The position numbers and the translations under genes were made by a program. 64,000 nucleotides of DNA from positions 10,416,001 to 10,480,000 of the forward strand of contig OX485803.1 in the NCBI GenBank assembly GCA_950295325.1. Reading direction: 5' to 3'. The notes under the pieces were generated by a model, which saw nothing but the letters and a program-made list of their open reading frames with translations, was not told where the DNA came from and did not search any database. Below are positions 51,840 through 63,738 of the stretch, in pieces. The stretch is from Polytrichum commune (taxonomy: Eukaryota; Streptophyta; Polytrichopsida; Polytrichales; Polytrichaceae). How positions within the stretch are numbered: position 1 is the first letter of the stretch; every line of letters starts with the position of its first letter.

Positions 51840-54800
51840 TGCATATTATGTTTAGTGGTTCCTTTAGTGGTCTTGGTGCTTGTTTCTTTTCAAGTTTTCT
51901 TTTGTTTAGGATGATGTGTGGTAGGTATCGTATAGATATCTGATAAAAGTTTCCTATTAAATTTGGGATTTTATTGTGAAGAATCTTGAGATCTATAAGA
52001 ATTTGAGTGGTAGCAGTAATGGAGCCTCTATTCCTTGAAGTGATGATCTTTGGGGGGAGAACCATCCATCCTTGTTGGGTTAGTAAAGGTAGGAGTATGG
52101 GCCAATAGGGTGTTGGCTAGTGCGTTAAATGCCTTGTTATGTCTATTGGTGCAAAGGTTGTTTATGTGTTTTTGTGTTTATTCGTGTAGCATGATAGTAG
52201 ATGGAGGCAATTGTCATTTTCTTGTAATTTGCATAGGTTACAAAGTGGAGAGATGTCTTGTTTAGGGATGTGTTTTTTTGGGAAGTTTCCCAAGTATGAG
52301 CCATAGCGGAATTTCAGTACTTGTGTGATTTGGGCATCCGTGATCCATGATGTATCCCAAAATAGGTTAGACCATTTTAAATGTAGTTCATTGGTGGAAA
52401 GCCATTTTTTTCATTTGATATTGTGTTTGAGGCGTGTGATACAAGCGCACTTTGGTATTCTTTGTGCATGTAATTTTGTAGGCTTTTGAATGATCTATTG
52501 TGTTATTTCAAGGTGAGGAGGTTGGAGGGTCAAAATGGTGTTTCTATAATCTAGGGTTCTAATGTTTTCTTTCTTTTTTGGTTAGTTTGTATGTTTCATC
52601 GCTCCTTATGACATTCATGTGGGCTCTAATTGGAATGTTGTGTGAGGTATTTTGGATGGCATTGATTATGCTTGTGATGAGGAGTTTGTCTGGATGGTTG
52701 TCTAATGTGGTTAATTAGAAGGTACATGTTGTTGAGGCCCTTACCAGACGGACGGCAGGCAATTTCGCCGTGCATGCTAGGAAAACTTGTAGGCTTGCTA
52801 TAGCCACTTCACCCCAATCTCGCTAGAGCCATCACACGGGCGGCAGGAAGTTCCTCATCATTGACGACGACTAGGCACGGAGATTCGGCGAGAGAGGGCG
52901 GGAGAGAGCGGGAGAGGACGGTCTCGGTGGGCCAGGGGGTGGCCACCACCGGATTCCATGGGTTTCCGGTGGGAATCCCCTGGTAGTTCCGATGGCCTAA
53001 ATTCTTGGACACGTCATCATGCCTCCCCTCATAATGCTGCTTGTGTGGTAAGCGGCAAGGTTGCTCGGCCAATCAGGGCCACCGGTTCATGGAAGTTGCC
53101 GGTGGTGTGGCAAGGGCCTCACGCTATATGTCAAGATGAATGTGTCAGTGGTAAGTGACTTTGTGTGTGCTATTGCAATTAGTAATGCATATAATAATGC
53201 TCTTAGGATGTTCGCATAGCCAAGTAGTTTTATGGCCATGTGTATTTTTGTAATGGGTTGTTGAAGACCCCTAATTTTGCAGTGTTTCCTTCCATGTCCA
53301 GGGGTGTAAATGAGATGTTTGTGGAGTATGATTTTTTTTTTTGGGGGGGGGGATCTTTGTGGATGTAATGTGGTGATTTTGGATGGGAAAGGTGTGTGCT
53401 GTGCGGAAGGGGGGGAGGGTGGTGGTGTAGTGTTATGCCATTCTTTAGGGATTGTAGTGGATGGGGTGTGTGTTTGAGTGCACAAAAGTTGAGATGCACG
53501 TTTGGTTGTGTTTTTGTGAGATGATTACTATTGAGGTGAGGAGTGGTTTTTTGGTGTTGTAGTTTGAGGGGAACACGGTTGATTGTGGGTGTTGTACTAT
53601 TAGAGGGGACATCGTGATGATAGGTGTTACATTTGTTGGTTGGAGTGGGTTAAATGCATTTTGTGTCCAATCATCATGGTTTATGATTAGTACGGTGGTG
53701 GAGTTTGGGTCGGTTTGGGCTCCTAGTCTAGCCCATTTTATAGCTTTGGGACATCCTCTATGTTTAGTATATGTGCAAGGCCATGCCCATTCCATTGATT
53801 TGAGCCAAGTATGTTGATCCAAGAGAGCCAAAGACGTTATCTATGTCATGTGGGGAGTGATCTTGAGTGAATTTGGGCATGTGGGTGAGTTCAAACGTGT
53901 TGGTGAGGTTGTCTAGTATATATGAGGGGAGTGTTTGGTGGGTGGGTGGGGTAGTACTTGGGGGTGGTGTGCCAAGGTATTCAATATATCGGTTTATTAT
54001 TATGATTTTTTCCGTGGTGAAGTCTTGGGTTAGTGATGAAAGGATAAAGGTGTTTGTGGTTATATGTGTGGAGTATCGTTCCCATAGCCATGTGAGTCTT
54101 TCAAGTGGGATGAAAGCATAGTAGTTGCCTTTGTGGTCAAGAATTTTTGCAATGGGGAGAGATGGGAGGGATTTGTATCATGGGTTTGTTGGTGATGATG
54201 TACTTGTTTGAGCTACATGCATGAATGCTTATATCTAGATGTGGAATTAGTAAGGTGCACATGACAAGTTATAAATGTTGGTTTAAAGGCCATTATATGG
54301 GTAATGGGGATTCCCATTGGTTGGGTTTAGGTGTTTTGTCTAGTTTGTGTGATGAGGGCGGGAGGGGTGGTAGTTTTAGTTCATGTTGGGTGGGGTTTGG
54401 TCTATAGTACATGGTTGGGGAAAGAGGGCTACAATTTGTAGAAGTGCATTTTTCATTATATAGAATTTGGTATTATATTCTTGTTGGAATTTGTGGAAGG
54501 TTAGAATACGCGTGTTCATGAGACCTTGTATTCGAGGTACTAATGCTAGGTTGAGAGTGGCTAGTATTTTGAGGAATTGTTTTGAGTTAGTTTTTTGGTT
54601 GGGGTGAGAGTGTTGTAGAAGAGGTTTTTGAACAAGTTGTCTTGGAGGAGCCACTTGTTGAGTGGGGAATTTGGTATTACTGAGTTGATGTGTATTTGAA
54701 AGTTTTTTTTAGTATGTGGAGGCTAGGGATCTCACAATGGGGGCTCTACACATGCTTGTGAGTTGAAGTGTGGGAGGTGTTAAGCTCCTCCATATTTGGT

Positions 54801-57210
54801 GACTATGAATTTTGCTAGACCTTGGTACATTTGATTGGTTGGTCCTAGGTCATTAAAGTGTTTGGTTCAATTGTTCGCTAACATGGTGGCATATCTTGGA
54901 GGAGTGAGTGTGTTCCTATGCCGAATGCCTCTCTTAGTAGTTGAGTAAAGATGTTGGGGGTGTTTGTTGTGAGATTGTAGATGTATTTTGTGAGTTTGAT
55001 GAGTAGTGTGTCCATTCTCCTAATGTTTGGAATTGAGAACAAGGTTGCATAGATCCAATACAAGGCTTACCCACTCGACGCCATTAAACTTATAGGCAAC
55101 ATATATTGGGGAGCATCCACGTCCTTCTAGGGAGCCAGATTCACAGCCACTCCTCTAATCCAAATCATACGAGGCAATGTTTCTCATAGGGCAGAAGCCT
55201 TCTTGGCTATGGTGTAGGATTCTATGATGTTCTCCAAATGTGGTGAGTAGGGAGGTTAGCGTGCTTGTGAAGGGTTTGTATATGGTGCAAGCCAATGCAA
55301 TTGGGTTCATAATTGGTGACTATGATGGGGTTGTCTTTCTCGTGTAGTAAGATGGTGCTACTATGTTTCCATTCCTTGGGTATGGCAAATTGGTGGTAGC
55401 ATTGTAGGAAAATAGGAACATCATATCATGAAGGTTGTTGGGTAGGGCTTTTAGGATGTCACTTGGGATTCCATCTGGGCATAGGGCCTTTCGTTTAAGA
55501 AGGTTTTTGAGGCATGTGTTGTATGTGGTTTTGTTCAACATTTGGGTTAAGGTGGCTTGAGGGCTGGTTATTTTTCTAACTTACATCTTTTATTAATTTG
55601 CCATGGATATTGTCTAATTGCTCAAATACATTCAAAGGGATGGTCTACTAGGTTCGAGCATAGAGGGGCTTCACTGTTGATTGATTATGTTTGTGTATTA
55701 TATGTGATGTTGGATGCAATGTCTGGATGTGTGGCTAGATTGCCATTGTTGTGTATAAGACTCTAATTGGGTAGCATGTTGTGGATTGAAGATTTTTGTG
55801 TAATTTTTTGGTAATTTTTCTGATGTTTAATGGTATTTGTATCAATCTTGCAATTTTGTGTGGTTTGGTTGGTGGTAATTTTCTTGGCTTCATGTTTTGC
55901 TTATTTTTCTATTTTTGCTTGTGATATGTTCTATCCATTGTTGGGGTTCATGTGAGTTGTTGGAGTGTAAGGGGGGAGGAGGGGAGGGATGTTGGGAATG
56001 CTTCGTACTTTGGATGCTTGGTTGGGTGTGCCATTGGGGGTGTGTTGGGAGGGCGGTGTCTCTTATAACTTGTTTGATGAGATGGTATGTGTTGAGGTGT
56101 TTATTTCATTGTTTTAATTTGTTGCAAGGTAGGAATTCACCTTGTTGTTTTGTTTGTGGGGTGGGCATTAGGGACTCGGGGGTTGCGAATGTTTGTATGG
56201 CACAATCGCTAATGGAATGTATTTTAAGGTTGATTAATTCTTGTGCTTCAATCCATTCTTTAGGGGGTAAGGTTGTGGTTTCTTGTAGTGAGTTGACAAA
56301 TATGGGTGAAGTTGAGTTCGATGAATTTAGTTAGGAATGCATTTATGTTCATTGATGGTATTGGGTATATGTATTGGGCCATAGAGCCGGTTTGTGTTAC
56401 ATGTGTTCTTCTTACACGGTGATGAAGGGGGGGGGGGGTGACTGGGAAGTGGTCTAAGTTGAGGTTGATGTGTGTGTTTGTTTGACATTGTTGATGGTTG
56501 CAGTCCTTCATGGGGATGTAAAAGTTGTCTACTAGTATTGGGGAATGTGTTGGATACATGTTGATTATTAGTTCAATTGTTGATTGTATGAGGTGTAGGT
56601 CTTCTTCATACGATGGCATGTACATGTGGACGAGGAATATAAGTGTGAGAGGTTTATAATTTGGAGGTATGGGGTTAGTTCTTTGGGGGTTGTCATCTTG
56701 GTGATGTTTCTAGTATAGGCAATTGTTTTATGTATCATTGTAAGGAGGCCTCCTTGGGTGGGGTGATATATAGAATATATGGTCTTCTTAGGCATGTGAT
56801 GGCGTTGGTTGTGTTGTTGTAGATGATTTTGTTTGATGGGAATTGGACATCTTCAAATCACGTGGTTTTGTTTCTTGGCAAATTTGTTTCTTTGATGCAA
56901 ATAATTTATGAGGGGTGCCATTAATGTTGGCACTCTGGTGGAGGTCTTGTAGGTTGGTGCTAATGTGGGCATAGTTCCAAGTGAGGTAAGTGATTGGGGT
57001 ATTTGAAGTGGAGTTTTGTTGGTTGGGGGGGGGGTGTTGATAGGTTGGTGTGTAGTATGTGAGAAGCCTTGTATTGGATCTAATATGTTTAAGGCTTCTT
57101 GGACTTCTTGGAATACTTGGGGTGGGTAAGCTGGGAATTATTGTTGGATTATGTAGGTATGGTGTTGTTTGTGACAATGTTTGAGCCATTTGTTCACACT
57201 TCTCGGAGAG
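51840..57210 (-). mobile_element. Degenerate non-LTR retrotransposon (LINE), minus strand
   Basis: Read on the minus strand from about 57.2 kb. An endonuclease-like part at about 56.8-56.3 kb gives QGGLLTMIHKTIAYTRNITK and MYMPSYEEDLHLIQSTIELI. A reverse-transcriptase part at 55541-55320 gives NTCLKNLLKRKALCPDGIPS, the 'K-A-P-G-P-D-G-I' motif of LINE RTs in altered form. 55063-54878 gives IPNIRRMDTLLIKLTKYI. 53.8-53.4 kb looks like the RNase H/C-terminal part. 52.05-51.85 kb gives ITSRNRGSITATT and NKRKLEKKQ, alignable with the LINE fragment at 61.0-61.15 kb. Stops and shifts throughout show it is inactive. A GC-rich element interrupts it at 52734-53120. The catalytic Asp-Asp pair was not seen intact. 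Confidence 0.75.
52734..53120. mobile_element. GC-rich TIR insertion inside the LINE
   Basis: Ends gaggcccttaccagacgg and (complement of right end) gaggcccttgccacacc are inverse. The inside is far more GC-rich than the LINE on either side. It contains frames of 87 and 66 codons that look fortuitous. No clear target duplication found. Confidence 0.55.
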
Positions 57211-57259
57211 GCTTTGAGAGGGATTTGATTAAAGGGATATGAGGGTTCTCTATTGTGGT

Positions 57260-58746
57260 GAACTTTTGTGGGTTTGAAAGCAAGCTTTTTGGTGGAAGGA
57301 ACTTTGTGAGTTTGAGATGACAATCTTTGTGAATTGCAGTTGCTAACTAAATGAGACAAGTCCGAGTCCGATCCAAGGACAGTGCATGGAAGATTGATGG
57401 AGGGGCTTTGTGAGAATCTCTTGGTGAGACTTTGTGCCTTAAGAAGAAGCATAGCATTGGTGAGATCTTTGTGGAGACAACATAGTGCAAGCCCATGTAG
57501 CCAGGGTTTGGTGGGAGAGCATTGTGAAAGAGAGTGTAGCTTGTGCTTGATGGGAAGACACTTCATAAGAGTTTGAGACTAGAGCTTGATGGAATATTGT
57601 TGAGTGATTTTGCAGATCATGTAGTGTCAGAGTGTAAGGACATAAATATAGTTGAGCAATGATCCATAATATTACCTTCACCCTCGGGTATTGGGTTGAC
57701 TCCATTCTCTCTTATTCCTTCCTCGCTCGACTCCTGATATGTAGTCCGTTCCGTAGGCTACGGTGTGTGGTCCTTGAGCTTTGATCGTTTGTGTCCGAGC
57801 TTGGATCATCAAGCTTCGACCTTGTTCTTGGCCTCCAAGTTGGGTCCTTCTCCCGATCTGGTGCTCTCGCATCACAACTTCAAGCCTCTAGTCTCTCATC
57901 TTCTAAAGCTTGCTCGGAATGGACTAGAACTCCTAAGTAAGTACGATCCTCTAAGTGAAACTACTTTCCTTCCACTCGCGTTTGTTGAAGACAAAGCTTG
58001 TCTTCATGGGACTTCACTCGCATTTGTTGAAGACCGAGCTTGTCTTGAAGAAACCAAGCCAAGGGCACAAATCACAAATCACCTCAAGAGTGATTTCTTT
58101 GAAAGCCCTGGAAACCCGAATGTGCCTTACCGGTGCTTGTTGATCTTGTGCTATAGTCTATAATCACTCCTCTTCTTGTCGTTCTTCCTCGCGATCTCCT
58201 TCATTGATGCATTCACAGCGCTAACGAGCACTGATCCAACACCGATTTCGCTGCACGTCTACCTCATTGAAGGCCGTTGTGTGAGGTGAAACCTCTTGTC
58301 TCACTCTTGTGATCAATTCTGCAGTGATCCATATGATATGTTTTGCTAGATCTACTTTAGATCTCTCTTCAAGGGTTGCTAGTGACTACATCCACTCCTA
58401 TTTTGGTCGATATTCCTCATGATCTCCTTCATTAAAGCATTCACCGCGCTTGCAAGCACCGATCCCGTCCCTACGTCAATGATTTCCGGAACATGCATTC
58501 TTACATTCAGGAAGCAATTATGGAAATGCACCTAGCCATACAAAAAAGAAAAGCAAAAAAGAAAGTCAGAGCCTTTTACCCTCACATGGGATGTCCGTTC
58601 ATTGCCTCCCTCTTATGTCCACACGAGCATGAGAGTGTAGCCATATAATATTATGGTATGGTACTTACAACACTTTCGGAAGGAGCTTGGTTTCTAAAAA
58701 TGACAGATTTGTATATTTCATAACATTACACAACTCCTTTGCTACG
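57260..58746. other. Repeat-containing spacer
   Basis: Two direct copies of 'actcgc(g/a)tttgttgaagac' followed by 'agcttgtctt' at about 57975 and 58017, and two diverged copies of 'atctccttcatt(g/a)a' with 'gcattcac(a/c)gcgct' at about 58195 and 58432. A 132-codon frame at 57765-58163 crosses the first pair. I see no domain in it and would not call it a gene. Confidence 0.45.
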
Positions 58747-58763
58747 TTTCATGGGACCATATA

Positions 58764-59131
58764 GATAGATAGAAACTCCGGTCCCTTTTTAGCAAGGGGC
58801 CGGCGTGAATAAAGTGTCCGTTCGTAATGTCAATGACCCGATGCCCACCGGACAAGGGGACATTGGGGCAATACTACTCTCCCCTTTTGAGGATGGGCAC
58901 TATAGTGACACACTATACTAGTTCCTAGCTAGCCACTAGTGCCTTGAAGATACCGGACATGGTATCCCCCCAAAGGGCTTTGAGGTACCCATACAACAAG
59001 GTCCAAGGACCCCCCACCATAGTTGGGTGGACTAAGGTGGTGAGCACCACACCGGCATGGGGAATAAAACCCACAACCTCCTCATTGGGGGCCATGAGCC
59101 CTAACCACCAAGCCAAGGCCCGTGGTGCCTC
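58764..59131 (-). mobile_element. tRNA-derived SINE
   Basis: On the minus strand the element starts gaggcaccacgggccttggc. It carries an A-box-like TGGCTTGGTGGTTAGGGC and a B-box-like GTGGGTTTTATTCCCC about 40 bases on, the RNA polymerase III promoter layout of tRNA-type SINEs. It ends ggaccggagtttctatctat, a (TATC)n tail. The 17-bp direct repeat TTTCATGGGACCATATA flanks it exactly (58747-58763 and 59132-59148). Its last roughly 125 bp match the 3' end of the LINE fragment at 61541-61664. The reading frames inside are not genes. Confidence 0.92.
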
Positions 59132-59586
59132 TTTCATGGGACCATATATTACACGAGCATAACTCTCCTTTAATTCAGGGGTTCCCAGTTTATGGGGAGC
59201 ACTCATGTTCTAGACTTTGAGCCTTTCAAAAGGCATATGTAAATTATCAAAGATTTTTTTAATTGCAGCACGTCTTTCTTTGGAAATAAACCATCATGTA
59301 GGTACTTAAAAAATTCAATTTTTTTTTTTTATACCACTCGATTAAATAGAAAGGTCAATTGTTATGCGAACATTTTGTTGGTGCTGGTAGGATATGGGTA
59401 TTTGAGGATATTGGTGTTTTGAATGTCATGTGAGATTATATACAAGTCAAGAACCTTCACACTTGGGTAAATCACTCTAGTATGGATATCGTATCAAGGT
59501 AGTATTGATCCAAGTAGTGATTATGGACGATATACAAATCTCTCTCTCTCTCTCTCTTCATACCCACAAGGTAGCAATTTATCTAA

Positions 59587-59965
59587 CTACACTAAATATG
59601 ATATTTAGTGTCACCAATTCTAATTGTCTTGCTCAATACTAATTGCAAACCACGGTGTAGTGTCACCAACACTAAATGTTAACGTAGCATTATTTGTCAT
59701 GCCTTGTAAAATTTTGGGAGATTATAGATTTACAGTAATGCAATTATTGTCACTTACCAAGTGATTTATCATCCAAGTGTCAATCATCCATCACAATAGT
59801 TCATCACAAGTTGTTGACAAGAGAAAGTAGGGTTTTGACCAATGGATGAACTCATTCATCATCCATGACAATATTTGTTCACTTACTCATAAGAAGCATG
59901 GGATCTGAAAAGTTACCATAGTGACATTAAATACCATATGACACTTAATATCATATTTAGTGTAG
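59587..59965 (+). mobile_element. MITE, 'ctacactaaatat' family, copy D
   Basis: Complete 379-bp copy with long perfect ends ctacactaaatatgatattt / tcatatttagtgtag. The best reference copy in this window for the family. Confidence 0.85.
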
Positions 59966-60284
59966 TCTTTCAATTTTGAGATTGGTATACCATTGGTGAT
60001 ATTGTGTATGGATATCATGCATTCACATCTATACCGGTCCAATATCGGTTTATTTCTTTGCGACTGCTTTCAATTAGTTTTGAAAGAAACTTGTGAAACC
60101 AATAATTTGCCAACACATCGTTGCTACAATACTTGTTCTAGAATGTGCTTGTGAGAATAATTCTAAATATCCATAAGAAATCTCTTCACAAGTTTTTTGT
60201 CCTTGGAATAAACATATGCTCAATCAAATGCCCTTCAGAGAGTGCCATGAACTTGTGTGAAACAACAATTAAAAGAAACAAAAA

Positions 60285-61982
60285 CTAGACTAAATATGAT
60301 ATTTAGTGTCACTTATTCCAATTGTCTTGCTCAATACTAATTGTAAGCCGCAGTGTAGTGTCATCGACACTAAATAATGAAATATCCAATAACTTTTGGT
60401 CTAATCCTGCAATTACAGATTCACAAAAAACAAGCCTACTAAAATTCCGTCCTGGACAATACATGGGAAATGCTAGAAAACAACTATTTTTTGGCATAGA
60501 AAGATTTCATCAATAACATGCCCGATTTGCAACTCCTTTGATGCAGACACATGGCTCCATGTACTCCTAAAATGTAATCAACACCACATACATGCCCTTA
60601 GAACCAAAAGACATAACAAAGCGGTATGGGAACTAAGAAAATTAATTTTATCATCACAAAAATCAAGATGCTACACCCTCATGAATGCAGGGACATTTAA
60701 CAACAACCCACAAGAAAATACAGTCCCCCTATGGCTCCTACCTTGTACATGCAGACAACAGAGATGTCACTGCAACGCCATATTCAAACCTTATCTACTA
60801 TGTATTAAAGAACTTCCACACCAAAGTACTCCACCAATAAACCTGGCAGACAATCTCACCATACAATTTATTGAATTCACATACACAAATGACAGATTCT
60901 CACAAGATACAATAAAAAATTAAATTAAAAAGTATCAACCATTAATTAATAACATCATTCACCAAGGATGGAAAGTAAATCCACTTATAGTCATCTCAGC
61001 TGGTGCTAGAGGTACTACGCAGGTCCCATCAATGAAACAACTGGAAACAAATTTTAAATTATCTGAAACTTTTGTCAAACACACATTTAAAGAAACAAGC
61101 ACTATTGCTATACAATATGCCGGATCAATCCTTCTACATAAAAGATGAATAGAAAACAACCAATCAATACCAATAGAATAAAAAGAGGGGGTAGTGGTGA
61201 AGACCACTATCTGTTTTAAACAATTAGCACAGTGTCACCACTTGTCTCAGGAAGATGGGTAGGGGCTGGTTGGTTGGTACAACTTTTCTGCCTATGATAA
61301 ATTCACTAGTAGCACCAAGTCATGGATATTACAATAACGCTCAGATGGACCCAACATGAATCGAACCCGGTCTGTATAATTGTAACACAAACATCCTCCT
61401 CCAACCAACCTAGGAACCATGACTTCGCGACCATCAACATAATAAACTTCGTTTTATACCATTACAAATGATGTAAATACTTGATAATGGCTACTGTGCG
61501 TTACTTTTACTTGTTTCTGGTTACTAAAGTGTTTATTCCCGGAAGGGGAGAGTAGTCTTGTACCAATGTTCCTTTGCCCGGTGGGCACTGGCACATTGTC
61601 AAGACGAACAAACACTTTATTCACGTTGGCCTTGCAAGAGGACCGGAGTTTCTATCTATCTATCTCACCGACACTAAACATTGTCCTAAGAGTATTTCTC
61701 ATTCCTTGTTAACGTATTTGGGCATTATAGATTTACAGGGTTGCAAGTTTTGTCACTTACTAAGTGATTTTTCATTCACATTTCAATCATTCATGACAAT
61801 ATTTCATCACAAAATTGCTAGTATGCAAATTATATCAGTTTGTTTCAATAATTGACATTTGGATGAACTGAAAGTAAGTGGGGATAACAATATAAGTAAA
61901 CTTATTCATACAAAGTGTCACTACATAAATTACCACAATGACATAAAATGCCATATAACACTAAACATCATATTTACGGTAG
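60285..61982 (+). mobile_element. MITE copy E, split by a retrotransposon
   Basis: The left part (60285-60374) runs from the family's 5' end to 'gacactaaa'. The right part (from 61665) resumes at 'tcaccgacactaaa' and reaches the family's 3' end at 61982. The two parts fit together as one MITE with 'tca(t/c)cgacactaaa' duplicated by the insertion of 60375-61664. Confidence 0.82.
60375..61664 (+). mobile_element. 5'-truncated LINE insertion with (TATC)n 3' end
   Basis: A roughly 1.29-kb insertion inside a MITE, flanked by a 14-bp direct repeat with one mismatch (60361-60374, 61665-61678). Coding remnants near 60690-60800 read NPQENTVPLWLLPCTC with a C-x-C...C-x-C pattern. Remnants at about 60955-61160 read QGWKVNPLIVISAGARGTTQ, with an in-frame stop later, so this is the C-terminal end of a LINE protein. 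The 3' untranslated part ends tctatctatctatc. The start has no 5' end features, as expected from aborted reverse transcription. Confidence 0.82.
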
Positions 61983-63233
61983 TTTCATTAAATTGAATCA
62001 TTATAAAACTAAACCGTCATTAGAACCTGGATCTAAGGAAGGTTTTTCCTTGAGCATCAAACCAATGCCTAGTTGAGTATTCAAGACCTATGTATGCCTT
62101 GCAAATGGTGTAGGTTTCATTCCCATGACAAGTACACTAAACAATTATATTATTGTGGGTCACAATAAAGTTTTACAGCCCACACGAATTTTCATAATAA
62201 GAAGTAACGTGGGCAACATTAATTTTCATCCCTCACCAAATTTATAGTAGAGAATTAGCGTGGACCACAATAATTGTTTTCTAAATAATTAGTGTGCTTG
62301 ATAATTTTATTTTGTGCTACTTTTGTCCCTTAACTTATACACAATGTGTTGGTCAAAAGTCTTCATGAAGACTTGGGGGAAGACCTAGGGTCTTGGACTC
62401 AAGTCAATTCCACCTTGACTAAAAAATTAGTGTGGCCCACACTAATTGTTTCCATGCTAATTTTCCACCCACATTAATAGGACTATCCATTGTAGTTACC
62501 CGTAAACTAGTATTTAAGTAATTACATATTTTTTATGAGTCTAGAAAGAAGCAAGTAGTTTTTGAAAATGTGAACACTTGTGTTTCAAGTGTTATCATAT
62601 GTACTTGCCATTTAGTCATTATGTAAGTGGTTCTATATTAAAAGACAGTGGACATGATGTGTGCAAACATTTAACATCATAGTAAAGATATTTTAAACAA
62701 GTGTGCAATGACAATCCAGTCTAAAATCGACCAAATAGTTTGAAATCATCCACACACTAGTTCATGATTTATGGACATTACTACAAAATGTGTAGAGTAT
62801 AACATGGAAAACATGCAATCCTCACTAATTATAATTTGATCTGGGACACATTTACTTTTAAGTAGGGGTGAGTGTAGGTGCCATACAATTGTTTTGTAAC
62901 CTTGTAGGTAAAATGACCAAACATTAGATCTAATGTGTATAAATACATCAAAGAGGAAGTTGCCTTAATGCCTTAATATTCGTTGATGAATAGTGTACCT
63001 CTTAAGGGGCATAACACCCTATATTGCATCACGGCAAGCCGTGATCAATATAGGGCCAACGGGCTCATATTCACGCCGGTATGAATAATACTGGCGTTTT
63101 CTTTTCTTTTCTTTTCTTTCTACCTCTTAAGGGGTGACAGTTGTAACTATGATTCAAAGTTGTCTTCTAACCCCAACACTTTTTTTCTTGGGTTATAAGG
63201 TGTCACATAATAATTTCAACTCTTATTACATTG
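61983..63233. other. Gene-free spacer
   Basis: No supportable gene. Several copies of a short phrase like 'agtgtggcccacactaatt' (62150-62480), and a perfect hairpin at 63018-63055 (ccctatattgcatcacggc paired with gccgtgatcaatataggg). Confidence 0.45.
63018..63055. repeat. Short perfect hairpin
   Basis: Stem of 17-18 bp with a two-base loop and one bulge. No T-tract makes it a terminator, and its role is unknown. Confidence 0.6.
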
Positions 63234-63564
63234 CCCCGGGCTAGATCACATCTTCATTTAGATGGGCCCTGCCCCTCCCATGCCTCCTTCATTGCCCGCA
63301 ACTGTGTGGGAACTCTTCCTCGTTGGGAACCAATGTGACAATACTTGGTCACTTAAGCCATTAAGCTCCTTTGATATGTGAAGGAACTCCATCAATTAAC
63401 TTGGGAACAATAAAAGCTTGAATATTTGTAATTTTGACCTAGCATTGTCACATTAGTTCCCAATGAGGAGGAGTTCCCACACAAGTGTGGGCAGGTCAAC
63501 CGGACAGTGAAGGAGATGTGGGAAGGGCGGGGCCCAGCCGAATGGAGATGTGATCTAGTCCGGG
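63234..63564. mobile_element. Long-TIR palindromic element
   Basis: Ends ccccgggctagatcacatct / gagatgtgatctagtccggg are inverse. Pairing continues inward through 'gggccctgcccctcccat' / 'gggaagggcggggccc' and 'gtgtgggaactcttcctcgt' / 'atgaggaggagttcccacac' to the AT-rich centre near 63400. The arms are about 110 bp each. Non-coding. Confidence 0.75.
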
Positions 63565-63738
63565 CCCATCACATCCATCAACTTTCGTATGGTACCAATA
63601 CACACACCATGGTTGTAACTAAATGGCGCCTTCTTTCATGTCTAAATAACATTGAAATTGCATCTATGTTGGTCTTATGTCTTGCTTGTTCCACGAGCTT
63701 CTGTTGGGCTTATGTACGAGTGCAGCCTATGCCCAAAT

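Noticed and set aside
57765-58163. A 132-codon plus-strand frame
   Set aside because: It crosses a local direct repeat and has no domain. It could be a remnant of an unidentified element but not a supportable gene.
59040-59131. A functional tRNA gene
   Set aside because: A- and B-box words are present but no cloverleaf or acceptor stem. The flanking target duplication shows that it is a SINE head.
58925-59206. A 93-codon minus-strand frame
   Set aside because: It lies inside the SINE, and the sequence is explained by the tRNA-like promoter region.
61335-61370. Reverse-strand 'gggttcgattc' suggesting a tRNA
   Set aside because: The T-stem does not pair. It lies in the LINE 3' untranslated part.
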